In this document: positions 56,284 through 64,000 of the stretch, one piece after another | How the letters are laid out: each line of letters opens with the position of its first letter | Numbering within the stretch: the stretch's first letter is position 1 | The notes under the pieces: generated by a model | What the model saw: the letters and a program-made list of their open reading frames with translations, nothing else | Told to the model about the DNA's origin: nothing | Databases searched by the model: none | NCBI GenBank assembly: GCA_020633495.1 | Contig: JACKDR010000007.1 | Location: forward strand, 124,001-188,000 | Direction: 5' to 3' | Source of the DNA: Kofleriaceae bacterium | Lineage (GTDB): Bacteria > Myxococcota_A > Polyangia > Haliangiales > Haliangiaceae | Length of the DNA stretch: 64,000 nucleotides | Program-made: the position numbers and the translations under genes

Positions 56284-59200
56284 GTGAGACATTCCGCGAC
56301 CTTCCGAATCCTCTCGCTCCTCACCACCGTGGCGATGATCACGGGGTCCTGCGGCAGCGGCCAGAAGCGGCCGCCGGCGGGCAACGGGACCGGGGGCGGC
56401 GGCGACCTGGTGCTGACGCAGCCGGTGGACGCGCCGCCGGGGCTGGAGCTGCGGCTGTCGAACGGACGGCAGGGGGCGCCGGCGGCGGATCACAGCAAGC
56501 TGGCGCCGGCGACCAAGCTGGGGGACGCCGACGCGCAGAAGCTGCTGGCGCAGCTGCCGGCGATCAAGGCGAGCGCGGACGATCAGAAGGACTTCGCGCT
56601 GCGGGCCAAGTCGCAGCCGCCGCCGCGGACGGGCAAGACGGTCAAGGGCAGCTTCCCGCCGCCGCCGAGCAAGACGGCGCCGCCGCCGACCACCAACGAC
56701 CAGGGCAAGAAGCTGACGGTGCTGCGGTACGCGCCCGAGGGCGAGGTGCCGGTGGCGCCGCAGCTGCAGGTGACGTTCTCGCAGCCGATGGTGGCGGTGA
56801 CGTCGCACGACGACACGACGGCGCACGGCGTGCCGGTGACGCTGACGCCGACGCCCAAGGGCACGTGGCGGTGGGTCGGCAGCCGCACGCTCTTGTTCGA
56901 TCCGGACGTCCGGTTCCCGCAGGCGACGACCTACCAGGTCGAGATCCCCAAGGGCACGACGTCGGCGACCGGCAACGTCCTCGACGAGGCGGTGCGGTTC
57001 TCGTTCGAGACCCCGCCGCCGACGCTGCAGAGCTACTGGCCGTCGGGCTACCCGCAGAAGCTCGACGCGCCGATGTACGCGCTGTTCGATCAGAAGATCG
57101 ATCCGGCGGCGGTCCTGAGCCACCTCGAGGTCACCGCGGCCGGCAAGCGCTACGCGCTCGAGCTGCTCGACGACGCCGCGATCACCAAGGACGACACGCT
57201 GAAGTCGCTGGTCGAGAGCGCGAAGGCGTCGGACCTCGACGGCCGGTGGCTGGCGTTCCGCGCCACCGAGCGGTTCCCCAAGGACACCGCGGTGTCGATC
57301 CGGGTCAAGGCGGGGACGCCGTCGCTCGAGGGCCCCAACCCGACCAAGGCCGACCAGAGCTGGGGCTTCCAGACCTACGCGCCGCTGCGCATCGACGACT
57401 CGTACTGCGGCTGGCACGGCAGCCCGTGCCCGCCGGGCACGCCGTTCACGATCCAGTTCAACAACCCGCTCGACGTCGATAAGTGGGACGACGGCATGAT
57501 CACGGTGACGCCGGCGATCCCGGGCGCCAAGATCCAGCAGAACGGCGGCTGGGTGTCGATCTACGGCCGGACCCAGGGCCGGACCAAGTACACGGTGACG
57601 GTGTCGGGCGGGATCGTCGACGGCTTCGCCCAGACGCTGGGCAAGGACGTGACGCTGACGTTCAAGACCGGCGACGCCTACCCGGAGTTCTACGGGCCGT
57701 CGGGGATGGTCGTCGTCGATCCGGCGAGCAAGACCCCGACCTACGACCTGTTCACGACCAACTACGAGTCGCTCAAGGTGCGGCTGTACCAGGTCGAGCC
57801 CAAGGACTTCACCGCGTTCGCGACCTACATGAACAAGTACTGGGACGTGAAGCGGCGGCCCAAGCTGCCGGGCAAGAAGGTCTTCGACCAGCTGATCCAG
57901 ATCGACGGCGCCAAGGACACGCTGACCGAGACCCACATCGACCTGACGCCGGCGCTGGGCAAGGGCAAGCACGGCCACGTCATCGCGGTGGTCGAGCCGT
58001 ACCCGTGGAAGCAGAACTGGGATCCGCCCGTGCTGCACACGTGGCTGCAGGTGACGCAGCTGGCGGTCGACGCCTACGTCGACGGCGGCGAGCTGATCGG
58101 CTGGGCGACCAAGCTGGGCGACGGCAAGGCGCTGCCGGGCGTGCAGCTGGAGATGGCGCCGCACGGGCTGACCGCGACCACCGACGACCAGGGCCTGGCG
58201 ACGATCAAGCTGCCCGGGACCAGCAAGAAGGGCGCGGGCATGCTGATCGCGCGCCAGGGCGACGACGTCGCGTTCATGCTCGACGACAACGCGTGGTGGT
58301 CGGACAGCTCGTCGTGGCTCAAGAGCGACTACGGTGACCAGCTGCGCTGGTACGTCACCGACGACCGCCAGATGTACCGGCCGTCCGAGGAGGTCCACCT
58401 CAAGGGCTGGCTGCGCCGGGTCGGCATGAACGAGGGCGGCGACGTCGCCGGCGTCACCGGCATGGTCCAGAGCGTCCACTACAAGGTGGTCGATCCGATC
58501 GGCAACGAGCTGCTGCAGGGCGACGCCAAGGTCGACGCGCTCGGCGGCTTCGACACCACGTTCAAGCTGCCCGACACGCCCAACCTCGGCTACGCCAGCG
58601 TCTACTTCGAGGCCAAGGGCCGGCTGTCCGGCAGCTACTACCACGGCTTCCAGATCCAGGAGTTCCGTCGCCCCGAGTACGAGGTCACGGCCAGCGTGTC
58701 CGAGGGCGTCCACGTCCTGGGCACGTCGGCGGACATCACCGCGACCGCGAGCTACTACGCCGGCGGCGGCCTGGCCGGCGCGCCGGTCAACTGGTGGCTG
58801 ACCGCGAGCGAGACCACGTTCACGCCGCCCAACCAGGACGACTACGTCTTCGGCAGCTGGACGCCGTGGTGGGGCTGGCGCAGCTGGTGGGACGACACGC
58901 CGTATCCGCAGCCCAAGACCTGGTCGCACGCCGCGACCACCGACGCCAGCGGCCAGCACGTCCTGCACGTCGACTTCGTGTCGGCCAACCCGACGGTGCC
59001 GATGACCGTCGTCGCCAACGCCAACGTCACCGACGTCAACCGGCAGTCGTGGGCGGCGGTGGCCAGCATCCTGGTCCACCCGTCGCTCGACTACATCGGG
59101 CTCAAGACCGCGCGGCCGTTCGTCGAGCGCGGCGATCCGATCGCGGTCGACGGCGTCGTCGTCGATCTCGACGGCAAGGCCGCGGTCGGCCGGCCCTACG

Positions 59201-62200
59201 AGCTGAAGACCGTGCGCATGGACTGGGCCTACGAGAAGGGCAAGTACGTCACCAAGGAGGTCGACCCGCAGAGCTGCACCGGCACCGCCGGCGCCGATCC
59301 GTTCCACTGCGAGTTCACGACCAAGGAGGGCGGCCAGTACCAGATCACGGCGCTGACCAGCGACGACCAGGGCCGCACCAACCGCACGGTCATGACCGTG
59401 TGGGTCGCGGGCGGCGACATGCCGCCGGCGCGCGACGTCCAGCAGGAGCAGGTCAACCTGATCCCGAACCAGAAGGAGTACCAGGACGGCGACGTCGCCG
59501 AGATCCTGGTCAACGCGCCGTTCTACCCGGCGCAGGGCCTGATGACGGTGCGGCGCTCCGGCATCGTGTCGTCGGAGCGGTTCGATCTGACCGGCCCGAC
59601 GACGACGCTGCGGGTGCCGATCAAGGACGCCTACGTGCCCAACCTGTTCGTCCAGGTCGATCTGGTCGGCAAGACCGCGCGGCTCGGCGACGACGGCCAG
59701 CCCGCGACCAACCTGCCCGACCGCCCGGCCTACGCGATGGGCGTGCTGAACCTGCCGGTGCCGCCCAAGCGGCGCACGCTGCACGTCGAGGTCGCGCCGC
59801 GCAGCGCCAAGGTCGAGCCCGGGGTCAAGACCCAGATGGACGTCGCCGTCACCGACGCCGCCGGCCGCCCGGTCGCCGGCGCCGAGGTCGCGCTGATGGT
59901 CGTCGACGAGTCGATCCTGGCGCTGTCCGGCTACCAGTTCCCGGATCCGCTGAGCGTCTTCTACCAGGGCCGCGACGCCGGCGCGCGCGACTACCGCTAC
60001 CGCGGCTACGTCAAGCTGGCCAGGCCCGACGCCGCGATGATCGGCGACACCACGACCGCGACCACCGGCGGCGAGTTCGAGGACATGGACGGCATGGCCA
60101 TGGACGAGGAGGCCAGCGGCGGCTACGGCGTCGGGCGCGGCGGTGGTGGTGGCAAGGTCGCCGCCGCGGAGGCGCCGATGCGCTCGGAGTCGAAGAAGGA
60201 GGCGCCCCGCAAGCGCGACGACGCCAAGGACAAGAACGCCGACTTCCGCAACATCCCCGGCCAGGCCCAGCAGCAGGTCGGCCAGGGCCAGCAGCCCGCG
60301 GTCGCGGTCCGCACCAACTTCGATCCGCTGGCGGCGTTCGCGCCGGCGGTCATGACCAGCAGCGACGGCAAGGCGGTGGTCGACGTCAAGATGCCGGACA
60401 ACCTGACCCGCTACCGCGTCGTCGCGATCGCGGTCGCCGGCGAGCGCAACTTCGGCAAGGGCGAGAGCGCGGTCACCGCGCGGATGCCGCTGATGGTGCG
60501 GCCGTCGCCGCCGCGGTTCCTCAACTTCGGCGACCGGTTCGAGCTGCCGGTCGTCGTCCAGAACCAGACCGACGCGCCGATGACCGTCCAGGTCGCGGTC
60601 CGCGCCACCAACGCCACGCTCACCGACGGCGCCGGCCGCCAGGTGCAGGTCCCGGCCCAGGATCGGGTCGAGGTCCGCTTCCCCGCCGCCGCCGACCTCG
60701 CCGGCACCGCGCGCTTCCAGATGGTCGCCAGCGCCGGCCGCTTCTCCGACGCCGCCGAGCTGGCGCTGCCGGTGTGGACCCCGGCCACCACCGAGGCGTT
60801 CGCGACCTACGGCGTCATCGACAGCGGCGCGATCCGGCAGCCCATCGCGCTGCCGACCAAGGTCGTCGAGGCCTACGGCGGCCTCGAGGTCGAGACCTCG
60901 TCGACCCAGCTGCAGGCGCTCACCGACGCGTTCCTGTACCTGGTCACCTATCCGTTCGAGTGCTCCGAGCAGATCTCGTCGCGCGTCCTCGGCATCGCCG
61001 CGCTCAAGGACGTCCTCACCGCGTTCAAGGCCGAGGGCCTGCCGCCCGCCGCCGAGATCGAGGCCCGCGTCGACGAGGACCTGCGCAAGCTCGAGAACAT
61101 GCAGAACTGGGACGGCGGCTTCCCGTTCTGGCAGCGCGGCTACGAGTCGTGGCCGTTCCTGTCGGTCCACGTCGCCAACGCCCTGGTCCGCGCCAAGCAG
61201 AAGGGCTTCGCCGTCGACGCCGAGATGCTGCGCCGCAGCCAGAACTACCTGCAGAACATCGAGCGCTACTACCCCTGGTACTACTCCGAGGACGTCAAGC
61301 GCACGATCACCAGCTACGCCCTCTACGTCCGCAAGCTGATGGGCGACAAGGACGTCGCCCGCGCCAAGGGCCTCATCAAGGAGGCCGGCGGCGTGTCCAA
61401 GCTGTCGATGGAGGCCGTCGGCTGGCTGCTCGGCGTCGTCGCCGGCGACGCCTCCGCCGCCACCGAGCGCAAGGACATCCTGCGCCACCTCGACAACAAG
61501 GCCGTCGAGACCGCCGGCGCCGCCAACTGGACCACCTCCTACGCCGACGGCGCCTACCTGTTGCTCGCCTCCGACCGCCGCGTCGACGCCGTCATCCTCG
61601 AGTCGCTCATCCAGGAGGCCCACGACAACGACCTCATCCCCAAGGTCGTCACCGGCCTGCTCGCCCACAAGAAGGCCGGCCACTGGCTCAACACCCAGGA
61701 GAACGTCTTCGTCCTGCTCGCCCTCGACCTCTACTTCCACGAGTACGAGAAGGTCACCCCCGACTTCGTCTCCAAGGTCTGGCTCGGCGACGGCTACGCC
61801 GGCGACCACACCTTCCAGGGCCGCCAGACCGATCGCTTCCAGATCGACATCCCGATGAAGGTGGTCGCCGACCTCCCCGGCGGCAAGGGCGACCTCACCA
61901 TCCAGAAGGCCGGCAAGGGCCGCCTCTACTACCGCGTCGGCATGAGCTACGCCCCCGCCGACCTCAAGCTCGCGCCCGCCGACCACGGCTTCGTCGTCGA
62001 TCGCGTCTACGAGGCCGTCGACGACCCCGCCGACGTCACCCGCGCCGCCGACGGCGTCTGGCACGTCAAGGCCGGCGCCCGGGTCCGGGTCCGGCTGACC
62101 ATGGTCGCCGAGAGCCGCCGCTACCACGTCGCCCTCGTCGATCCGCTGCCCGCCGGCCTCGAGCCCATGAACCCCGCCCTCGCGGTCACCGGCCCGGTGC

Positions 62201-62454
62201 CCCAGGATCCCAACCAGCAGAAGAACCAGGGCCGCTACTGGTGGTGGTCGCGGACCTGGTACGAGCACCAGAACCTGCGCGACGAGCGCGTCGAGGCCTT
62301 CACCTCGCTCCTGTGGGAGGGCATCTACGACTACACCTACGTCGCCCGCGCCACCACGCCGGGCACCTTCGTGGTGCCGCCGACCAAGGCCGAGGAGATG
62401 TACATGCCCGAGACCTTTGGCCGCTCCGGCACCGACCGCGTCGTCGTCGAGTAG
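56284..62454 (+). CDS. Bacterial alpha-2-macroglobulin with thioester motif, lipoprotein
   Basis: The protein has 2056 residues from GTG 56284 (GGGAG upstream). The leader ends TGSCGSGQ, a lipobox. After a Pro-rich region come macroglobulin domains: MG-like strands, RWYVTDDRQMYRPSEEVHLK (MG2 hallmark) and LMVVDESILALSGYQFPDPL (MG7/A2M). A bait-like Gly/Met/Lys-rich stretch spans roughly residues 1255-1345. FDPLAAFAPAVMTSSDGKAV, then the thioester YPFECSEQISSRVL, puts the reactive Cys at residue 1560. The alpha/alpha-toroid complement-like domain follows. It should trap proteases or guard the envelope in the periplasm. The usual partner pbpC is not adjacent. Confidence 0.95.
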   Translation: MRHSATFRILSLLTTVAMITGSCGSGQKRPPAGNGTGGGGDLVLTQPVDAPPGLELRLSNGRQGAPAADHSKLAPATKLGDADAQKLLAQLPAIKASADDQKDFALRAKSQPPPRTGKTVKGSFPPPPSKTAPPPTTNDQGKKLTVLRYAPEGEVPVAPQLQVTFSQPMVAVTSHDDTTAHGVPVTLTPTPKGTWRWVGSRTLLFDPDVRFPQATTYQVEIPKGTTSATGNVLDEAVRFSFETPPPTLQSYWPSGYPQKLDAPMYALFDQKIDPAAVLSHLEVTAAGKRYALELLDDAAITKDDTLKSLVESAKASDLDGRWLAFRATERFPKDTAVSIRVKAGTPSLEGPNPTKADQSWGFQTYAPLRIDDSYCGWHGSPCPPGTPFTIQFNNPLDVDKWDDGMITVTPAIPGAKIQQNGGWVSIYGRTQGRTKYTVTVSGGIVDGFAQTLGKDVTLTFKTGDAYPEFYGPSGMVVVDPASKTPTYDLFTTNYESLKVRLYQVEPKDFTAFATYMNKYWDVKRRPKLPGKKVFDQLIQIDGAKDTLTETHIDLTPALGKGKHGHVIAVVEPYPWKQNWDPPVLHTWLQVTQLAVDAYVDGGELIGWATKLGDGKALPGVQLEMAPHGLTATTDDQGLATIKLPGTSKKGAGMLIARQGDDVAFMLDDNAWWSDSSSWLKSDYGDQLRWYVTDDRQMYRPSEEVHLKGWLRRVGMNEGGDVAGVTGMVQSVHYKVVDPIGNELLQGDAKVDALGGFDTTFKLPDTPNLGYASVYFEAKGRLSGSYYHGFQIQEFRRPEYEVTASVSEGVHVLGTSADITATASYYAGGGLAGAPVNWWLTASETTFTPPNQDDYVFGSWTPWWGWRSWWDDTPYPQPKTWSHAATTDASGQHVLHVDFVSANPTVPMTVVANANVTDVNRQSWAAVASILVHPSLDYIGLKTARPFVERGDPIAVDGVVVDLDGKAAVGRPYELKTVRMDWAYEKGKYVTKEVDPQSCTGTAGADPFHCEFTTKEGGQYQITALTSDDQGRTNRTVMTVWVAGGDMPPARDVQQEQVNLIPNQKEYQDGDVAEILVNAPFYPAQGLMTVRRSGIVSSERFDLTGPTTTLRVPIKDAYVPNLFVQVDLVGKTARLGDDGQPATNLPDRPAYAMGVLNLPVPPKRRTLHVEVAPRSAKVEPGVKTQMDVAVTDAAGRPVAGAEVALMVVDESILALSGYQFPDPLSVFYQGRDAGARDYRYRGYVKLARPDAAMIGDTTTATTGGEFEDMDGMAMDEEASGGYGVGRGGGGGKVAAAEAPMRSESKKEAPRKRDDAKDKNADFRNIPGQAQQQVGQGQQPAVAVRTNFDPLAAFAPAVMTSSDGKAVVDVKMPDNLTRYRVVAIAVAGERNFGKGESAVTARMPLMVRPSPPRFLNFGDRFELPVVVQNQTDAPMTVQVAVRATNATLTDGAGRQVQVPAQDRVEVRFPAAADLAGTARFQMVASAGRFSDAAELALPVWTPATTEAFATYGVIDSGAIRQPIALPTKVVEAYGGLEVETSSTQLQALTDAFLYLVTYPFECSEQISSRVLGIAALKDVLTAFKAEGLPPAAEIEARVDEDLRKLENMQNWDGGFPFWQRGYESWPFLSVHVANALVRAKQKGFAVDAEMLRRSQNYLQNIERYYPWYYSEDVKRTITSYALYVRKLMGDKDVARAKGLIKEAGGVSKLSMEAVGWLLGVVAGDASAATERKDILRHLDNKAVETAGAANWTTSYADGAYLLLASDRRVDAVILESLIQEAHDNDLIPKVVTGLLAHKKAGHWLNTQENVFVLLALDLYFHEYEKVTPDFVSKVWLGDGYAGDHTFQGRQTDRFQIDIPMKVVADLPGGKGDLTIQKAGKGRLYYRVGMSYAPADLKLAPADHGFVVDRVYEAVDDPADVTRAADGVWHVKAGARVRVRLTMVAESRRYHVALVDPLPAGLEPMNPALAVTGPVPQDPNQQKNQGRYWWWSRTWYEHQNLRDERVEAFTSLLWEGIYDYTYVARATTPGTFVVPPTKAEEMYMPETFGRSGTDRVVVE

Positions 62455-62470
62455 CCGCGCGGCACGCCGA

Positions 62471-62499
62471 CCGGGCTGCGGCATCGCGCCACAGCCCGG
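62471..62499 (+). terminator. Hairpin after the macroglobulin gene
   Basis: CCGGGCTG (62471-62478) and CAGCCCGG (62492-62499) pair perfectly around a 13-base loop, 17 bases after the stop codon. There is no T-tract, so the terminator call is tentative. Confidence 0.4.
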
Positions 62500-62566
62500 C
62501 GGCGTCACGGTCTGGCGACAAGAAGGCTCTGCCGAGCAGGGGCAGCTGCCCCGCCAGGAGAGTCAG

Positions 62567-63046
62567 ATGCCGCTGCAGAGCTCCGTGACGTGGATCGACG
62601 GGATGGCCCTCGAGGCCAGCCTGGACGGTCACACCTTCAACCTCGATGCCGACGCCGAGTTCGGCGGCCGCGACCGCGGGCCCCGGCCCAAGGGGCTGCT
62701 GGTCACCTCGCTGATCGGCTGCACGGCGCTCGACGTGATCGCCATCCTCGGCAAGATGCGGGTGCCGATGAAGGGGCTGCAGGTGTCGGCCACCGCCGAC
62801 CTCGCCGCCGAGCACCCCAAGACCGTGCAGCGGATCGAGGTGCGCTACCAGTTCACCGGCGACGACCTGCCGCCGGCCAAGCTGCGCCGCGCCGTGCAGC
62901 TGTCGGAGGAGCGCTACTGCGGCGTGCGCGCCACGCTGGCGCCGGTGGTCACGATGACCAGCTCGATCTGGGTCAACGGCGAGCGGCTGCCCGAGGATCA
63001 GGCGACGCTCGAGGGTGACGTCGCCGACCTCGCGAGCACCGGCTGA
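62567..63046 (+). CDS. OsmC/YhfA-family protein
   Basis: The protein has 159 residues from ATG 62567, preceded by CAGGAGAGTCAG. Redox residues of the OsmC fold are present: the first Cys in SLIGCTALDVIAILGKMRVP and the second in SEERYCGVRATLAPVV. GGRDRGPRPKGLLVTSLIG matches the family entry to the core helix. OsmC/Ohr proteins are thiol peroxidases acting on organic hydroperoxides; YhfA-type members are less well defined. It stands alone between the macroglobulin gene and a convergent lipoprotein gene. Confidence 0.9.
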   Translation: MPLQSSVTWIDGMALEASLDGHTFNLDADAEFGGRDRGPRPKGLLVTSLIGCTALDVIAILGKMRVPMKGLQVSATADLAAEHPKTVQRIEVRYQFTGDDLPPAKLRRAVQLSEERYCGVRATLAPVVTMTSSIWVNGERLPEDQATLEGDVADLASTG

Positions 63047-63118
63047 GCCGGCGGTCGCCGACCGGACCGCCCGGTTCCCCCGGCGATCCGGTCGGCGCTT
63101 CCGCCCCCGAAACGACCA

Positions 63119-63153
63119 CAGCCGCCGATCGCGACGCGCGCGATCGACGGCTG
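63119..63153. terminator. Long hairpin between convergent genes (bidirectional terminator candidate)
   Basis: Arms at 63119-63133 and 63139-63153 form a 15-base stem with one mismatch and a 5-base loop. Outer CGAC/GTCG bases can extend it. It lies between the OsmC gene and the Tyr-rich lipoprotein gene, where transcription from both sides must end. Confidence 0.55.
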
Positions 63154-63173
63154 GTCGTGCGGAGGTCGCCGAG

Positions 63174-63674
63174 CTAGCGGTGGTCGCGACCCTTCGGCCG
63201 CTCCTTCTTCTTCTCCTTCTGCCGCGGCGCCGGGCGGGCCTTCACCTGGGTCGGCGCGCGGTGGTCGCGAGCCGCGGGCCGCGAGCGCGGCGCGGGCTGG
63301 ACCCGGTTGGGCGCGCGGTGATCGCGGCCGACCGGACGCGCCGGCTGGTGGTGGACGTTGCCGTTGCCGCGGTAGCGGACGTACGCGCGCGGCCGGTCGA
63401 TGCGGACGATCGCGCGCGGCGGCGAGCTCCAGCGCGCCCAGCCGCCGGTGTAGACGTTCGACCGGTACCAGACGTAGCCGTCATACCGCCAGTAGTAGTT
63501 GTCGTAGTAGAAGACCGAGTCGTCGTAGTCGGCCACGACGTAGACGCCAGGGCTGATCATCACGAGATCCGGCTGCGGGCCGTACGCCCGGGCGCGGACC
63601 GTGCCTCTGACGATACAGCCGCTGAACAGGGTCAACGCGACGAGCCCCGACAGGATCAACAGGTTGCGCTTCAT
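63174..63674 (-). CDS. Tyr/Trp-rich lipoprotein with basic C-terminal tail
   Basis: The protein has 166 residues. The leader MKRNLLILSGLVALTLFSGC is a textbook lipoprotein signal (Cys20). The mature domain (residues 30-95) is rich in aromatic residues: DYDDSVFYYDNYYWRYDGYV then WYRSNVYTGGWARW. The last 65 residues are a repetitive basic, Pro-rich tail with HRAP and PAPR units (GRDHRAPNRVQPAPRSRP). Aromatic YxWY-type lipoproteins occur widely in myxobacteria without known function. The tail could bind polyanions or surface polysaccharide; this is inference. Confidence 0.78.
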   Translation of the reverse strand: MKRNLLILSGLVALTLFSGCIVRGTVRARAYGPQPDLVMISPGVYVVADYDDSVFYYDNYYWRYDGYVWYRSNVYTGGWARWSSPPRAIVRIDRPRAYVRYRGNGNVHHQPARPVGRDHRAPNRVQPAPRSRPAARDHRAPTQVKARPAPRQKEKKKERPKGRDHR

Positions 63675-63886
63675 GCGAGTTCCTCCTGGCCGAAGGATAT
63701 CAGCATGTGGCGTGCCAGCAGCAGATCCGCGGACTCACTTGAATACGTCGGGGTTTGGCAGCGAAAGCGTGCACATCCGGCTGTGGCGCCAGCGCAACAT
63801 GTGCCGGCGCACCGTGCGCGGCCGCCCCGCCAGAGCCGACCGGCTCCGAGGCTGCGGGCGCGGCCGGGGTGACGTGCGCCCGTGGC

Positions 63887-64000
63887 CTACAGCCGCTCGA
63901 TGATGGTGACGTTGGCCTGACCGCCGCCCTCGCACATCGTCTGCAGCCCCCAGCGGCCGCCGGTGCGCTCGAGCTCGTGGAGGAGCGACGTCATCAGGCG
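63887..64000 (-). CDS. Thiolase (acetyl-CoA acyltransferase), C-terminal end, truncated by the window edge
   Basis: On the minus strand the frame entering from the right edge reads RLMTSLLHELERTGGRWGL then QTMCEGGGQANVTIIERL and stops at TAG 63889-63887. CEGGGQANVTIIERL is the classical thiolase C-terminus, with the catalytic Cys in the MCEGGG motif. Thiolases cleave 3-ketoacyl-CoA with CoA in beta-oxidation. It could serve the steroid side-chain pathway (FadA5-like), but the visible 37 residues cannot decide this. Confidence 0.85.
   Translation of the reverse strand, partial: RLMTSLLHELERTGGRWGLQTMCEGGGQANVTIIERL

Noticed and set aside
56086..62508. A 2140-codon open frame on the strand opposite the macroglobulin gene
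   Set aside because: It is a mirror of a real gene in very GC-rich DNA. Its translation is low-complexity Arg/Gly/Leu/Val with no domain, while the plus strand has a signal peptide, MG domains and CSEQ.

Overview
The window is very GC-rich DNA, with GC-saturated third codon positions and long open antisense frames. Its gene content suggests a myxobacterium (Myxococcota), most likely near the Haliangium/Kofleriaceae group. Supporting traits are many lipoproteins with short lipoboxes, a Ser/Thr kinase fused to a STAND-type ATPase, an NtrC-type regulator next to its membrane kinase, GTG starts, and tight ATGA/GTGA overlaps. The lineage is an inference; no rRNA or other marker gene is present. 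I see no tRNA, rRNA, CRISPR array, insertion sequence or phage genes.

Left part (1-9.5 kb): the end of a cysteine-motif protein and a small partner; an SNF2 helicase with a SWIM zinc finger; an ECF sigma factor overlapping an anti-sigma factor with a ChrR-like cupin; a small protein with a leaderless-type promoter; a ribbon-helix-helix/zinc-ribbon regulator behind three palindromes and overlapping a UbiB-type kinase; and a secreted lipoprotein.

9.5-17.6 kb: an NtrC-type response regulator and multi-pass histidine kinase, followed by a complete DevBCA/TolC-like tripartite exporter (permease, ATPase, membrane fusion protein, outer-membrane channel). The palindrome GTAACG-N3-CGTTAC precedes both the regulator operon and the exporter operon, which suggests that the regulator controls itself and the pump.

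17.6-35 kb: mostly housekeeping and accessory genes. They include a cysteine-rich lipoprotein, an intergenic repeat cluster, GNAT, LysR/TauE, class I fumarase, a PknK-like kinase, MgtE, an ExbD-like lipoprotein, a lysine 2,3-aminomutase-type radical SAM enzyme, a membrane-anchored phosphodiesterase-like protein, a di-haem peroxidase and a methyltransferase. 35.5-41.3 kb holds a second exporter operon of YbhGFSR type under a MarR regulator, with the double ATPase split into two genes. 41.3-44.0 kb holds a DUF695-RraB protein, a small dimeric-barrel protein with an apparent frameshift, and a beta-propeller protein.

44.1-54.5 kb is the most distinctive segment. It is a steroid-catabolism-type cluster: enoyl-CoA hydratase diverging from a CYP125/142-like P450, then HsaA-, HsaC-, HsaD-, HsaE-, HsaG- and HsaF-like enzymes and a pair of acyl-CoA dehydrogenases. 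Together these would open the A/B-ring catechol, process the 2-hydroxydienoate to pyruvate and propionyl-CoA, and shorten the side chain. Three copies of AACATGTTCYAGTC sit between the divergent genes. Two of them match the KstR consensus TNNAACNNGTTNNA of actinobacterial cholesterol regulons exactly. No kstR, hsaB, ksh or kstD gene lies in the window.

Right end: a secreted alpha/beta hydrolase, a 2056-residue alpha-2-macroglobulin with an intact CSEQ thioester motif, an OsmC protein, a Tyr-rich lipoprotein, and the C-terminus of a thiolase running off the edge.
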